A stretch of DNA of 21,345 nt from Syntrophomonas sp. UBA5288 (lineage in GTDB: Bacteria > Bacillota > Syntrophomonadia > Syntrophomonadales > Syntrophomonadaceae): assembly GCA_002408445.1 (NCBI GenBank), contig DHSK01000026.1, positions 46,323-67,667 on the forward strand, given 5' to 3'. The notes below the pieces were generated by a model. That model worked only from the letters and a program-made list of their open reading frames with translations, did not search any database and was not told the DNA's origin. Shown here piece after piece: positions 7,553-14,867 of the stretch. Position 1 is the stretch's first letter; each line of letters begins with the position of its first letter. Position numbers and translations under genes: made by a program.

Positions 7553-8428
7553 CTAGCGCAGGCGTGGGTCCAGGGCATCCCGCAAGCCATCGCCCATGAG
7601 ATTGAAAGCCAGGACCGTAGTGGTAATAGCCAATCCGGGATAAGTCAACAGATGGGTGGCATTCCAGATGTAACCTCTCCCCATTCCCAGCATAGTGCCC
7701 CACTCCGCGTCAGGCGGTTTGACTCCCAGACCCAAAAAGCCCAGGGCGGCCGTATCCAGAATGGCACTGGATATACCCAAGGTCGCTCTTACCACAATAG
7801 GCGCAATGATATTAGGCAGGATATGCCGGAATATGATCCCGTTGTTGCTGTTCCCGATGGCACGGGCGGCCATGACATAATCATTTTCTTTGACACTTAA
7901 TACTGAGCCTCGCACGATTCGGGCGTATTCCGGTATGGAGACTATACCGATGGCAATGACGGCATTATCGATGCCTCTTCCCAGTACCGCCATGAATGCT
8001 ATAGCCAATAATATGGAAGGGAAAGCCAGCATAACATCCATAACTCTCATAATGAGCAGATCGATCCAGCCTCCGTAGTAGCCTGCCAGTGCACCCAGGA
8101 ATATGCCGATACCCAGTGCTATGGCTACCGCTTCCAGGCCCACCCGCAGAGAAATACGGGCTCCATAGATTATACGCGACAACACATCCCGCCCCAGTTC
8201 ATCACACCCCAGCAGATGCTGGGCCGACGGTTGTTGCAGGGCAATTTGCATTTGCGCATCATAAGGGTCATAGGGCGCTATATAAGGAGCAAAAATAGCA
8301 ACCAGCATCAGGATGACCAGAATAGTCAAACCGGCCACGGCCGCCTTGTTGCGTTTAAACCTTTTTACAAAATCTTTAAAACCCGAGGTCTTTGCGGTGG
8401 TTTCCAGTTCCAGAACCTCTTCTTCCAT
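7553..8428 (-). CDS. oppC: Peptide ABC transporter permease (OppC/DppC)
   Basis: This inner-membrane permease subunit pairs with OppB to form the translocation channel. The 291-residue product starts with a hydrophilic stretch, then a first membrane helix at about 31-51 and the family motif APYDPYDAQ near 52-60. About five further helices follow. The cytoplasmic EAA loop that contacts the ATPases is visible as YVMAARAIGNSNNGIIFRHI near 183-202. The C-terminus (GDGLRDALDPRLR) is the signature ending of DppC-type permeases. The ATG at 8428 follows AAAGGAAG. The gene is 36 bases downstream of oppB. Confidence 0.93.
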   Translation of the reverse strand: MEEEVLELETTAKTSGFKDFVKRFKRNKAAVAGLTILVILMLVAIFAPYIAPYDPYDAQMQIALQQPSAQHLLGCDELGRDVLSRIIYGARISLRVGLEAVAIALGIGIFLGALAGYYGGWIDLLIMRVMDVMLAFPSILLAIAFMAVLGRGIDNAVIAIGIVSIPEYARIVRGSVLSVKENDYVMAARAIGNSNNGIIFRHILPNIIAPIVVRATLGISSAILDTAALGFLGLGVKPPDAEWGTMLGMGRGYIWNATHLLTYPGLAITTTVLAFNLMGDGLRDALDPRLR

Positions 8429-8464
8429 CTATTTTTTCTTCCTTTCCGGTAAAGGTCAATTTTG

Positions 8465-9469
8465 TTATGAATAATGAATCCTGGGGTCCAGGAAAGCATA
8501 AATAATGTCAACGATCAGATTAACCACCACGAAAACGGTGGCAATTATGATGACAGTGCCCTGAACCATGGGGTAGTCCGCAGCCAGAATGGCATCGACC
8601 AGACGACTCCCCAAACCTGGCCAGGAGAATACCGTTTCAGTCAATACCGCTCCGCCCAATAACGCTCCCATCTGCAGTCCAATAACCGTAATGACCGGTA
8701 TCATGGCATTGCGCAGAGCATGTTTGTAAACCACTACCCGCTCGGGTAAACCCTTGGCGCGGGCCGTGCGGATATAATCCTGCCGGATCACTTCCAGCAT
8801 GGTAGAACGGGTCATACGGGCAATTATAGCGGTGGAATAGGATGCCAGAGCCACCGCCGGCAAGATCAGATGTTTAAAGGCTGATTGAAAAGCGGCCCAG
8901 TTACCGGTCAATAGAGAATCCAGCAGGTAAAAACCGGTGACACGCACCGGTTCCAGGCCGATATCGATCCGGCCGGCCGGTGGCAAGACCCCCATTATGA
9001 CTGAAAATAGTATTATAAGTAACAAGCCCAACCAAAAAATAGGCATGGATACTCCCACCAGTGCTCCCAGCATGGTGAAATAGTCCCAGAAGGAGTTCTG
9101 CTTTACTGCAGCCACCACACCCATAATAAGGCCAAAAAAGGTGGCCAGTATGATGGCCACTAAGGCCAGCTCAATGGTGGCCGGAAAACGCGCTGCAATT
9201 TCTTGTATTACCGGAGTTTTTGTCATCAGGCTGCGACCGAAATCACCGTGCAGTATCTGCCACAGATAATTTCCGAATTGCACATACAGAGGCTGGTCCA
9301 GCCCCAGTTGATGACGCAGAGCCTCAACCTGTGCGGTAGTAGCGTGTTGTCCGAGCATCATCGCCGCCGGGTCGTTGGTAAAAACCCTTAATACGATAAA
9401 AACTACTATAAGTACACCCAGCAACACAGGTATGAGTAAAAGAAGTCTTTTCAGGATATACCTGGCCAA
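8465..9469 (-). CDS. oppB: Peptide ABC transporter permease (OppB/DppB)
   Basis: This permease partner of OppC has 334 residues, a usual length for DppB. The N-terminal YILKRLLLLIPVLLGV is the typical first helix. The periplasmic region includes the DPAAMMLGQHATTAQVEALRHQLGLDQPLYVQF-type segment near 32-64, which is diagnostic of the family. The EAA loop DYIRTARAKGLPERVVVYKHALRN lies near 231-254. The C-terminus ends in AFLDPRIHYS, also characteristic. The start is TTG 9469 behind a GGGGGG-rich ribosome binding site. Between it and oppA lies a 164-base gap with a stem-loop. Confidence 0.93.
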   Translation of the reverse strand: MARYILKRLLLLIPVLLGVLIVVFIVLRVFTNDPAAMMLGQHATTAQVEALRHQLGLDQPLYVQFGNYLWQILHGDFGRSLMTKTPVIQEIAARFPATIELALVAIILATFFGLIMGVVAAVKQNSFWDYFTMLGALVGVSMPIFWLGLLLIILFSVIMGVLPPAGRIDIGLEPVRVTGFYLLDSLLTGNWAAFQSAFKHLILPAVALASYSTAIIARMTRSTMLEVIRQDYIRTARAKGLPERVVVYKHALRNAMIPVITVIGLQMGALLGGAVLTETVFSWPGLGSRLVDAILAADYPMVQGTVIIIATVFVVVNLIVDIIYAFLDPRIHYS

Positions 9470-9594
9470 TTCAGGCCCCCCTTTTGTTCAGGTGTTTATT
9501 TTTTGTCGAATTCTGTAAGTTTCATGCTTATGATACTTATTGTTTAAATAAATAGCAATGTAAAAATCCGGTTGTTAAAAATTATCATAGTAAA

Positions 9595-9617
9595 AGGCAG
9601 GGGAGTGTCCCCTGCCT
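9595..9617 (-). terminator. Stem-loop in the oppA-oppB gap (attenuator or stabiliser)
   Basis: AGGCAGGGGA (9595-9604) and TCCCCTGCCT (9608-9617) form a perfect 10-pair stem with a three-base loop. On the minus strand it is followed by TTTTACTATGATAATTTTT, a broken U-tract. It sits 17 bases past the oppA stop. In related operons such structures let the binding protein be made in excess over the membrane subunits, by partial termination or 3' protection. That role is inferred here. Confidence 0.75.
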
Positions 9618-9633
9618 CGTCTGGGGTTACAAG

Positions 9634-11202
9634 TTATTTTTTCTCTACATTCCAGAGATGTACTACTCCGGTAGGATGATATTTAAAGTTGGCTACATTG
9701 GGTCCGCAGGCCGAAAGGGTCTTGCCGTGGGATATGCATACCCAGGGTGCTTCCTGCTCTACAATCTGCTGCAGCTGCTGGTAGGTGACCATACGCTGAT
9801 TCGCGTCCAGATTCTGCCGGGCCTGAACCAGGAGATTATCCACCTGTGGGTTGCTGTACTTGGCTGAATTCAAGGTGCTTTCAATTTCCTTGGATTCCAG
9901 CAGAGAGAGGAAGTTATCCGGATCCCCATTGTCGCCCGTCCAGCCATAGAAAGCCAGGTTTACGCCGTCGGCCTTGAACAGGGCATCTTTGTATTCTTTC
10001 CAGGGATAAGGCTGAATGTTAGCTTTGACACCAACTTTAGCCAGCTGGGACTGTACCGCCGCCGCCAGTTTCTCTCCGCCCACGGCATTGTAGGGACGGG
10101 GATTGGAATAGGTGATCATATTAACTTCCAATCCATTGGGGTAACCGGCTTCAGCCAGCAATTGTTTGGCTTTCTGCGGGTCATAGGGAATGCCCTTGAG
10201 GCTTTCATCAAAACCGGGGATAAAGTCAGGCAGGATACTGGGGGCTACTTGAGCCGTATCCTGATAAAGGGCTTTAACCAGTTCATCCTTGTTAATAGCA
10301 TAACTTACCGCCTGCCGCATCTTGGCATTGTTAAAAGGCGGTTTGTCGCACAGGAAACACATATAATTGATATTCATACCTGCATCCATGGCCACCTGCA
10401 TCTTGGATTCCTGCAGTTTCTTGATATCACTGGGATCCACCCCGTCAATAATATCAGCCGCGCCGGTCATAAGTTCAGTGGCGCGCACGGAATTCTCTTT
10501 GGTAATCTTGAATACTACTTTGGGGGTCTTGGGCTGGTCACCCCAGTAATCTTTGAATGCTTCCAGCACCACCTGCTGCCCCTTATCCCATTTAACAAAT
10601 TTGTACGGGCCGGTGCCAACAGGATTATTGTTAAAGTCTTCGCCATATTTCTCAACTGCGGTGGGGCTTACGATCGGGGCCGCCAGCGCCATGGCCAGAT
10701 TAGCCAGGAAAGGTGCGTAAGGTTCGGTAAGTATAATTTTAACCTTATAGGTGTCCAATACCTGCACTTCTTTAACCGGGCCAAAGGTAAAGGAGGCATA
10801 CGGCATATCATCCGTACGCTGGGGCGGCAGCTGACGATCAATAGTGAATTTTACTGCCTCGGCGTTGAAATCAGTGCCATCATGGAATTTTACCCCTTTA
10901 CGGAGGTTAAATACCCATTCTTTGCCGTCCGGGGACATCTGCCAGTCGGTAGCCAGACCAGGTTCGATCTCGGTGCTGTCCTCTTTGTATTTGACCAGAG
11001 TCTCATACACATTGACGATAACCTTGGCTGATTCTCCATCATCCACCATAGCCGGATCAAGGCCACGGGGATCGGCTCCCTGAGCATAGACCAGAATGTC
11101 CTTGCTGTTGTTGGCTGCCTGTTGATTGCCGCCGCATCCCGCCACTGAGGATAGTAAGGCAATTGCTAATAACAGGCTTACTGTTGCTTTAAATTTGCGC
11201 AA
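9634..11202 (-). CDS. oppA: Peptide ABC transporter substrate-binding lipoprotein (OppA/DppA, SBP_bac_5)
   Basis: This lipid-anchored receptor delivers peptides (or, in related systems, nickel or glutathione) to OppBC. From the TTG at 11202 the product has 522 residues, with a signal peptide (RKFKATVSLLLAIALLSSVAG) and lipobox VAGC at Cys23. The SBP_bac_5 features are visible: the GLDPAMVDDGES segment, YETLVKYKED, WVFNLRKGVKFHDGTDFNAEAV, and NNPVGTGPYKFVKW. I chose TTG because GGGAG precedes it by about 10 bases and it leaves a normal signal peptide. An ATG at 11223 would give a longer leader, and the reading to 11286 is too long. An extended -10 promoter lies about 75 bases upstream. Confidence 0.92.
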   Translation of the reverse strand: MRKFKATVSLLLAIALLSSVAGCGGNQQAANNSKDILVYAQGADPRGLDPAMVDDGESAKVIVNVYETLVKYKEDSTEIEPGLATDWQMSPDGKEWVFNLRKGVKFHDGTDFNAEAVKFTIDRQLPPQRTDDMPYASFTFGPVKEVQVLDTYKVKIILTEPYAPFLANLAMALAAPIVSPTAVEKYGEDFNNNPVGTGPYKFVKWDKGQQVVLEAFKDYWGDQPKTPKVVFKITKENSVRATELMTGAADIIDGVDPSDIKKLQESKMQVAMDAGMNINYMCFLCDKPPFNNAKMRQAVSYAINKDELVKALYQDTAQVAPSILPDFIPGFDESLKGIPYDPQKAKQLLAEAGYPNGLEVNMITYSNPRPYNAVGGEKLAAAVQSQLAKVGVKANIQPYPWKEYKDALFKADGVNLAFYGWTGDNGDPDNFLSLLESKEIESTLNSAKYSNPQVDNLLVQARQNLDANQRMVTYQQLQQIVEQEAPWVCISHGKTLSACGPNVANFKYHPTGVVHLWNVEKK

Positions 11203-11274
11203 GACTAAATATCTCCCTTCCATACTAAAATTTCCGTATACAAATACTTCTACAATATTAGTCTTATCTCGACA

Positions 11275-11283
11275 ATTATAGCA
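11275..11283 (-). promoter_or_regulatory. Extended -10 promoter for oppA
   Basis: On the minus strand the sequence reads TGCTATAAT, a consensus -10 hexamer with the TGn extension. No good -35 box is seen 17 bases upstream, which is common for extended -10 promoters. It would start transcription about 65 bases ahead of the oppA TTG. It suggests that the transporter has its own start in addition to any read-through from the amidohydrolase gene. Confidence 0.6.
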
Positions 11284-11371
11284 CAATCCGGTTTTATTTA
11301 GTTTTTAAAATTTTACTGCTAATCGACGTTTTTCTCCCATACCCTCGCGTTTCTGCCGGGCAACTTTGCTC

Positions 11372-12694
11372 TTATTCTATTCCCGCCCGCTCACATACTC
11401 TTTTATGGGCCTGCTCGATTTGAGGTTTTAATTCGGATTCAGCTACATTCAGCAGATGCCCTTCCTTCATTATTATCTTACCATCTACGATGGTGCAGCA
11501 TACATCCTGAGTCTGTACCTGATAAACCAGCTGGGCATATATATCAGCCGCGCCCAAAGGCCGGGTATGCCATTTATCTGTATCAATCAGGACTATATCC
11601 GCTTTTTTACCCGGTTCCAGGCTTCCCAGCCGGTCGGACATCCCCATGGCTCTGGCTCCGTTCAGGGTAGCCATTTCAAATACATGCCGGGCCGGCATAC
11701 TGACCGGGCCATAAAAAGGTTTTTGAATGAGCGCAGCCAGGCGCATTTCCACAAACATACTGAGGTTATTATTGCAGGGTGCGCCATCAGCACCAAGCGA
11801 GACGCTGGTTCCCTGTTCCAGCAGGTCCGGAACCGGAGCAATGCCTGACGCCAGTTTCAGATTGGCGGAGGGACAGTGGACCACATTAACCTGGTTCTGA
11901 GCCAGTATTTGCTGTTCCTGCCGGTCAACATGGACACAATGGGCCAGGATCAAATTCTCATTACATAAACCCAACCGGTTGAGATATACTATATTGCGCA
12001 CTCCCTTTTGCCGCTCCACCAGTTGTATTTCCGCCTTATTTTCGGAAGCATGGGTATGGACCGGAACCCGGTATTTTCCCGACAAATCTTTAACTTCAGC
12101 CAGCAGTTGTTCACTGCAGGAAGGTACAAAGCGCGGGCAAAAGGCATAACGCAGCCTTCCGTCACAGGCATGGTTCCATTTTTGCAGCAAGTCCACACTT
12201 TCGGTAAGAGAAGCGGTCGTATCTTCCCGAAGCAAAGCGGCGTTTTCGCTACCGGCATCCATCATGCATTTTCCTCCCAGGTAGCGGATGCCTGAATCTG
12301 CGGCAGCTTGAAATACGGCCCCGGTGTGTTTGACCGTAGCCATATCAATAATGGAAGTAGTTCCTCCCCGCAATAGTTCCGCACAGCCCAGGAGCGAAGA
12401 ATAATATAGGGATCCCTCATCATGCGCATTTTCCAGCGGCCAGATGCGTTTATTAAGCCAGTCCAATAATTCCATATCGTCAGCCATGCCCCGGAACAGG
12501 ACCTGGCAAAGGTGCACATGGGATTGGATCAAGCCGGGAATGACCAGCTTGCCGGCCGCGTTGATCACCGTATCCGACCTGGCCCCGCTGCAATCTCCCA
12601 CCCGGATTATCCGGTCTTCTTCTATTAGAATATCACCCTTAATTATTTCTCGAGCCGGGTTCATCGTAACAATGGTACCGTTTTTTATAAGCAT
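11372..12694 (-). CDS. Amidohydrolase, probable purine/deoxyadenosine-type deaminase (SAH/MTA deaminase and chlorohydrolase family)
   Basis: This cytoplasmic metal-dependent hydrolase of 440 residues belongs to the amidohydrolase superfamily. Its relatives deaminate 5'-deoxyadenosine, methylthioadenosine, S-adenosylhomocysteine or guanine, or dechlorinate triazines. Metal ligands are readable: His59 and His61 in SHVHL, His215 in HTHASE (with Glu218), a His in ILAHCVH (252 or 255), and Asp303 in LGADGAPCNN. The C-terminal GSLEPGKKADIVLID closes the beta sandwich. I chose ATG 12694 because GAGGTG lies 6 bases before it. It precedes the opp operon in the same direction, so a link between peptide uptake and this enzyme is possible but unproven. 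The substrate is not determinable from sequence; deaminase of a purine-like ring is my best guess. Confidence 0.85.
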   Translation of the reverse strand: MLIKNGTIVTMNPAREIIKGDILIEEDRIIRVGDCSGARSDTVINAAGKLVIPGLIQSHVHLCQVLFRGMADDMELLDWLNKRIWPLENAHDEGSLYYSSLLGCAELLRGGTTSIIDMATVKHTGAVFQAAADSGIRYLGGKCMMDAGSENAALLREDTTASLTESVDLLQKWNHACDGRLRYAFCPRFVPSCSEQLLAEVKDLSGKYRVPVHTHASENKAEIQLVERQKGVRNIVYLNRLGLCNENLILAHCVHVDRQEQQILAQNQVNVVHCPSANLKLASGIAPVPDLLEQGTSVSLGADGAPCNNNLSMFVEMRLAALIQKPFYGPVSMPARHVFEMATLNGARAMGMSDRLGSLEPGKKADIVLIDTDKWHTRPLGAADIYAQLVYQVQTQDVCCTIVDGKIIMKEGHLLNVAESELKPQIEQAHKRVCERAGIE

Positions 12695-12700
12695 AAATAT

Positions 12701-12728
12701 CACCTCACGTTCAGGTGCACCTGCACCT
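12701..12728 (-). promoter_or_regulatory. AGGTG/CACCT repeat cluster in the amidohydrolase leader
   Basis: On the minus strand the leader holds three AGGTG words (12728-12724, 12722-12718, 12705-12701) and one CACCT (12717-12713). The perfect 12-base palindrome CAGGTGCACCTG is at 12712-12723. The third AGGTG is the Shine-Dalgarno sequence itself. CACCT can therefore pair with the ribosome binding site or with an upstream copy, giving two exclusive structures. It could equally be a DNA operator. Confidence 0.4.
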
Positions 12729-12747
12729 CCATTTTTCCTGCTGCCAT

Positions 12748-12756
12748 CTTATAGCA
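12748..12756 (-). promoter_or_regulatory. Candidate extended -10 promoter for the amidohydrolase gene
   Basis: The minus strand reads TGCTATAAG, close to TGnTATAAT, with no convincing -35. A start about 7 bases downstream would give a leader of roughly 45 bases before ATG 12694, containing the AGGTG/CACCT cluster. The match resembles the oppA promoter (TGCTATAAT). Confidence 0.45.
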
Positions 12757-12807
12757 TTCCATCTGAAGTTATTATCTTCCTTCCCGCCGATAAACTTTCG
12801 CGCGAAG

Positions 12808-12988
12808 TTATAATTTCCTCTCCCCATTTTCAGGCCAGAAAAAGGCGATAGCTATAATCAGATAGGCGGCCATAAGCAAAGCACCTTCCAGCCGCAAAGA
12901 ACATGCCGGTCTCATTACCTGTAATCCTGAAATAGACACTCACTAAAATAGCCGGTAAAAACCAATATAAAACTCGTCCTACTTTAAT
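12808..12988 (-). pseudogene. Ca2+/H+ antiporter (Cax/ChaA family) remnant with internal deletion
   Basis: No intact gene lies between 12695 and 13141, but translation of the minus strand shows two pieces of one protein family. From 12985 to about 12887 one frame reads KVGRVLYWFLPAILVSVYF then RITGNETGMFFAAG, which fits the first membrane helix and following loop of Cax-type antiporters. From about 12894 to 12808 another frame reads RLEGALLMAAYLIIAIAFFW and ends PENGERKL-stop. That fits the last helix of the same family (compare the xWFEGATLLAAYVIMAI-type ending of Bacillus YfkE). The pieces overlap at GCGGCTGGA, so about 300 central codons are gone and the frame is shifted. GGAGGG at 12991-12996 is a surviving ribosome binding site, although no normal start codon follows it. 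The family call is from memory of conserved ends and carries real uncertainty. Confidence 0.65.
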
Positions 12989-13080
12989 CTCCCTCCTTTA
13001 GTTGCGAGTCCGGCCAGATTATCAATAACCATTTTTGCTAAATACGTCAATCTCATTAAAAAAACGCTCCTGGCAAACAA

Positions 13081-13132
13081 GGTGACAGGCGAACACAGGG
13101 ACTCCTACCTTCCTATGCGGGAACCGTCCCTG
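13081..13132 (-). terminator. GGGACGGTTC-type hairpin after the ABC permease gene
   Basis: CAGGGAC (13096-13102) pairs with GTCCCTG (13126-13132) around a long loop. An internal GCGGGAACCG segment could fold as well. It lies 10 bases beyond the permease stop codon. It shares GAACCGTCCC with the perfect hairpin after sspH. No T-run is evident, so it is a degenerate member or a weak terminator. The rest of the 12989-13080 gap shows nothing recognisable. Confidence 0.4.
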
Positions 13133-13141
13133 CGAATACTG

Positions 13142-13954
13142 CTAAACGTGACCCCGGGTGACATGCTCAAAAAAGGAGACCATGAAATACATCAGGGCGG
13201 CGATGACAGCAAGAATTAATATACTGCTCATAACCAGGTCCAGCTTAAACACCTGGCTGCCATATACGATCAAATATCCCAGCCCTGCTCGGGAAACCAG
13301 GAATTCACCCATTATCACCCCTACCAGACAGAGGCCTACATTAACTTTCAAGGTAGAGGTCATCACCGGCAGGCTGGCGGGCAGTACCACCTTAGTAAGA
13401 ACCTGCCGGCGGGAAGCACCGAAAGCCTTCAATAATTTGATTTTATCGGGGTCAACTTCCTTAAAACCACTGACCAGATTAATTATCGTTACAATTATGG
13501 AAATAAGCAAAGCCATGCCGATAATGGCAGTCGAACCATTACCCAGCCATACAATCAGTACCGGCCCTAAAGCTACCTTGGGGAGTGCATTGAGTACTAC
13601 CAGATACGGTTCACTGATTTCATCCAGCGTATGGGACCACCACAGCAATACCGCCGTCAGCGTGCCCCCGGCCGCTCCCAGCAGGAAGCTCACAAAGGTT
13701 TCCATCAAAGTAACATAAATATGAAGATACAGCGAACCATCCTGGTGTAAATTGATAATAGTACGTACAATCCGGGAAGGCTGGCTGGTGATAAAAGGGT
13801 CTATCCAGCGCAGCCGGGCTGCTTCTTCCCAGAGCAGAAAAAACAGCAAGAGCAGACTGGCTTGAATCCCGACCACCACGATACGGTGCCGCCGGGTCCG
13901 GCGCAAGTATTCCTGTCTTTCCGGTGTTACCTCAATCCCGGTCGACATGTACAT
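13142..13954 (-). CDS. NitT/TauT/Ssu-type ABC transporter permease
   Basis: This 270-residue inner-membrane permease belongs to the SsuC/TauC/ThiX group (BPD_transp_1). A first helix (about 24-45, IVVVGIQASLLLLFFLLWEEA) precedes the conserved TSQPSRIVRTI segment. The EAA loop is readable as LLKAFGASRRQVLTKVVLPASLP near 183-205, followed by GLGYLIVYGSQVF, which is typical of the group. The start is ATG 13954, overlapping the ATPase gene by 23 bases with AAGGAG upstream, so translation is coupled. It works with the adjacent ATPase and lipoprotein. The imported substrate (sulfonate, nitrate, pyrimidine precursor or other) is not known. Confidence 0.9.
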   Translation of the reverse strand: MYMSTGIEVTPERQEYLRRTRRHRIVVVGIQASLLLLFFLLWEEAARLRWIDPFITSQPSRIVRTIINLHQDGSLYLHIYVTLMETFVSFLLGAAGGTLTAVLLWWSHTLDEISEPYLVVLNALPKVALGPVLIVWLGNGSTAIIGMALLISIIVTIINLVSGFKEVDPDKIKLLKAFGASRRQVLTKVVLPASLPVMTSTLKVNVGLCLVGVIMGEFLVSRAGLGYLIVYGSQVFKLDLVMSSILILAVIAALMYFMVSFFEHVTRGHV

Positions 13955-14693
13955 CCAGCTCCTTCCAGATCAGGTCGAAATAGCGGCGAAAACTTCCTTC
14001 CTGGCGCCTTTGTAACGGGTTTAATTTCTTATCCATTAATATAGTATGAACACTTTTTACCATGGATGGGCGGTTGGTCAATACGATAATCCGGTCCGAC
14101 ATGGATATAGCTTCGGCAATATCATGGGTAACAAATACGGCCGTTTTTCCTTCCCGGCACACAATAGACCATACGTCGTCTACAACGGCGAGGCGGGTCT
14201 GATAATCCAGGGCTGAAAATGGTTCATCCAGAAGCAGTACTTCCGGTTTGACCGCCAGAGTTCTGATGAGAGCCGCCCGCTGGCGCATGCCCCCGGATAG
14301 CTGCCGGGGATAATAATCAGCAAAATCACCCAATCCATAAGTAGATAATAAATAATCCACATAGATACGCGCCTCTTTTAGATTTTGCCCTTGAACTTCG
14401 GGACCCAGCAGACAGTTTTTTCTTATACTGCACCATTCAAACAAATGGTCCCGCTGCAGCATATACCCCACCGGACTGTAAACCCCAACTTTCCCCCGGG
14501 TGGGTTCAACCAACCCGCAGATTATATCCAGCAAGGTAGATTTACCGCATCCGCTGGGCCCCACTATAGAAACAAACTCACCCTGGGTTACCTGCAAAGA
14601 GATGTCCTCTATCGCTTTGGTTTCAGAAAGTGGACTCTGATAAGTCATGCTAATGTTATCCAGTTCAACCTGTATAGAGGCCAGCCGGAACAC
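13932..14693 (-). CDS. NitT/TauT/Ssu-type ABC transporter ATP-binding protein
   Basis: This cytoplasmic ATPase of the importer has about 253 residues from the start chosen here. Walker A is GPSGCGKST (45-53), signature LSGGMRQRAALIRTL, Walker B VLLLDEPFSALD, and switch FVTHDIAEAISMSDR. The start is uncertain. The only upstream ATG (14756) lies inside a palindromic repeat and would add unrelated residues. GTG 14693 has GGGAGG close by. A CTG at 14684 has an ideal GGAGGTG six bases before it and would give 250 residues. Conserved sequence begins at about the VELDNISMTY strand, which fits either. The repeat core at 14741-14816 separates it from the binding-protein gene. Confidence 0.9.
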   Translation of the reverse strand: MFRLASIQVELDNISMTYQSPLSETKAIEDISLQVTQGEFVSIVGPSGCGKSTLLDIICGLVEPTRGKVGVYSPVGYMLQRDHLFEWCSIRKNCLLGPEVQGQNLKEARIYVDYLLSTYGLGDFADYYPRQLSGGMRQRAALIRTLAVKPEVLLLDEPFSALDYQTRLAVVDDVWSIVCREGKTAVFVTHDIAEAISMSDRIIVLTNRPSMVKSVHTILMDKKLNPLQRRQEGSFRRYFDLIWKELDVHVDRD

Positions 14694-14740
14694 CTCCCTC
14701 CCAATGCTTCGCCTCAGTAAAACGACCGGCTCTTCCCCCC

Positions 14741-14816
14741 TGTCATCCTGAGACAAAAGCCGAAGGATCTTTCCAGCTCGGAGATTGAAAGATCCTTCGC
14801 TTCGCTCAGGATGACA
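14741..14816. repeat. Stand-alone palindromic core in the ABC operon gap
   Basis: TGTCATCCTGAG (14741-14752) and CTCAGGATGACA (14805-14816) are exact inverses. Inner arms GAAGGATCTTTC and GAAAGATCCTTC also pair perfectly, so the whole 76 bases fold into one long hairpin with a loop near CAGCTCGGAGATT. Unlike three other copies it has no 17-bp shell repeat around it. It lies between the lipoprotein gene and the ATPase gene of one operon and will be transcribed as a strong mRNA stem. Confidence 0.85.
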
Positions 14817-14867
14817 CCCTGACTCCTGCCCTCGATATGCTTTTTAGGCATGGATGGTGATATGGTT

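Noticed and set aside
10162..11031. A 289-codon reading frame on the plus strand opposite oppA
   Set aside because: It lies wholly inside oppA on the other strand, has no ribosome binding site, and reads as a low-complexity antisense product. oppA has all the family motifs.
13158..13718. A 186-codon plus-strand frame opposite the ABC permease gene
   Set aside because: It is composed of Ser/Thr/Ile-rich antisense translation of the permease helices, with no recognisable domain or ribosome binding site.
14694..14756. Upstream ATG extending the ABC ATPase
   Set aside because: The ATG sits in the palindromic repeat and the extra residues match no ABC ATPase N-terminus. A ribosome binding site exists only at the later GTG/CTG.
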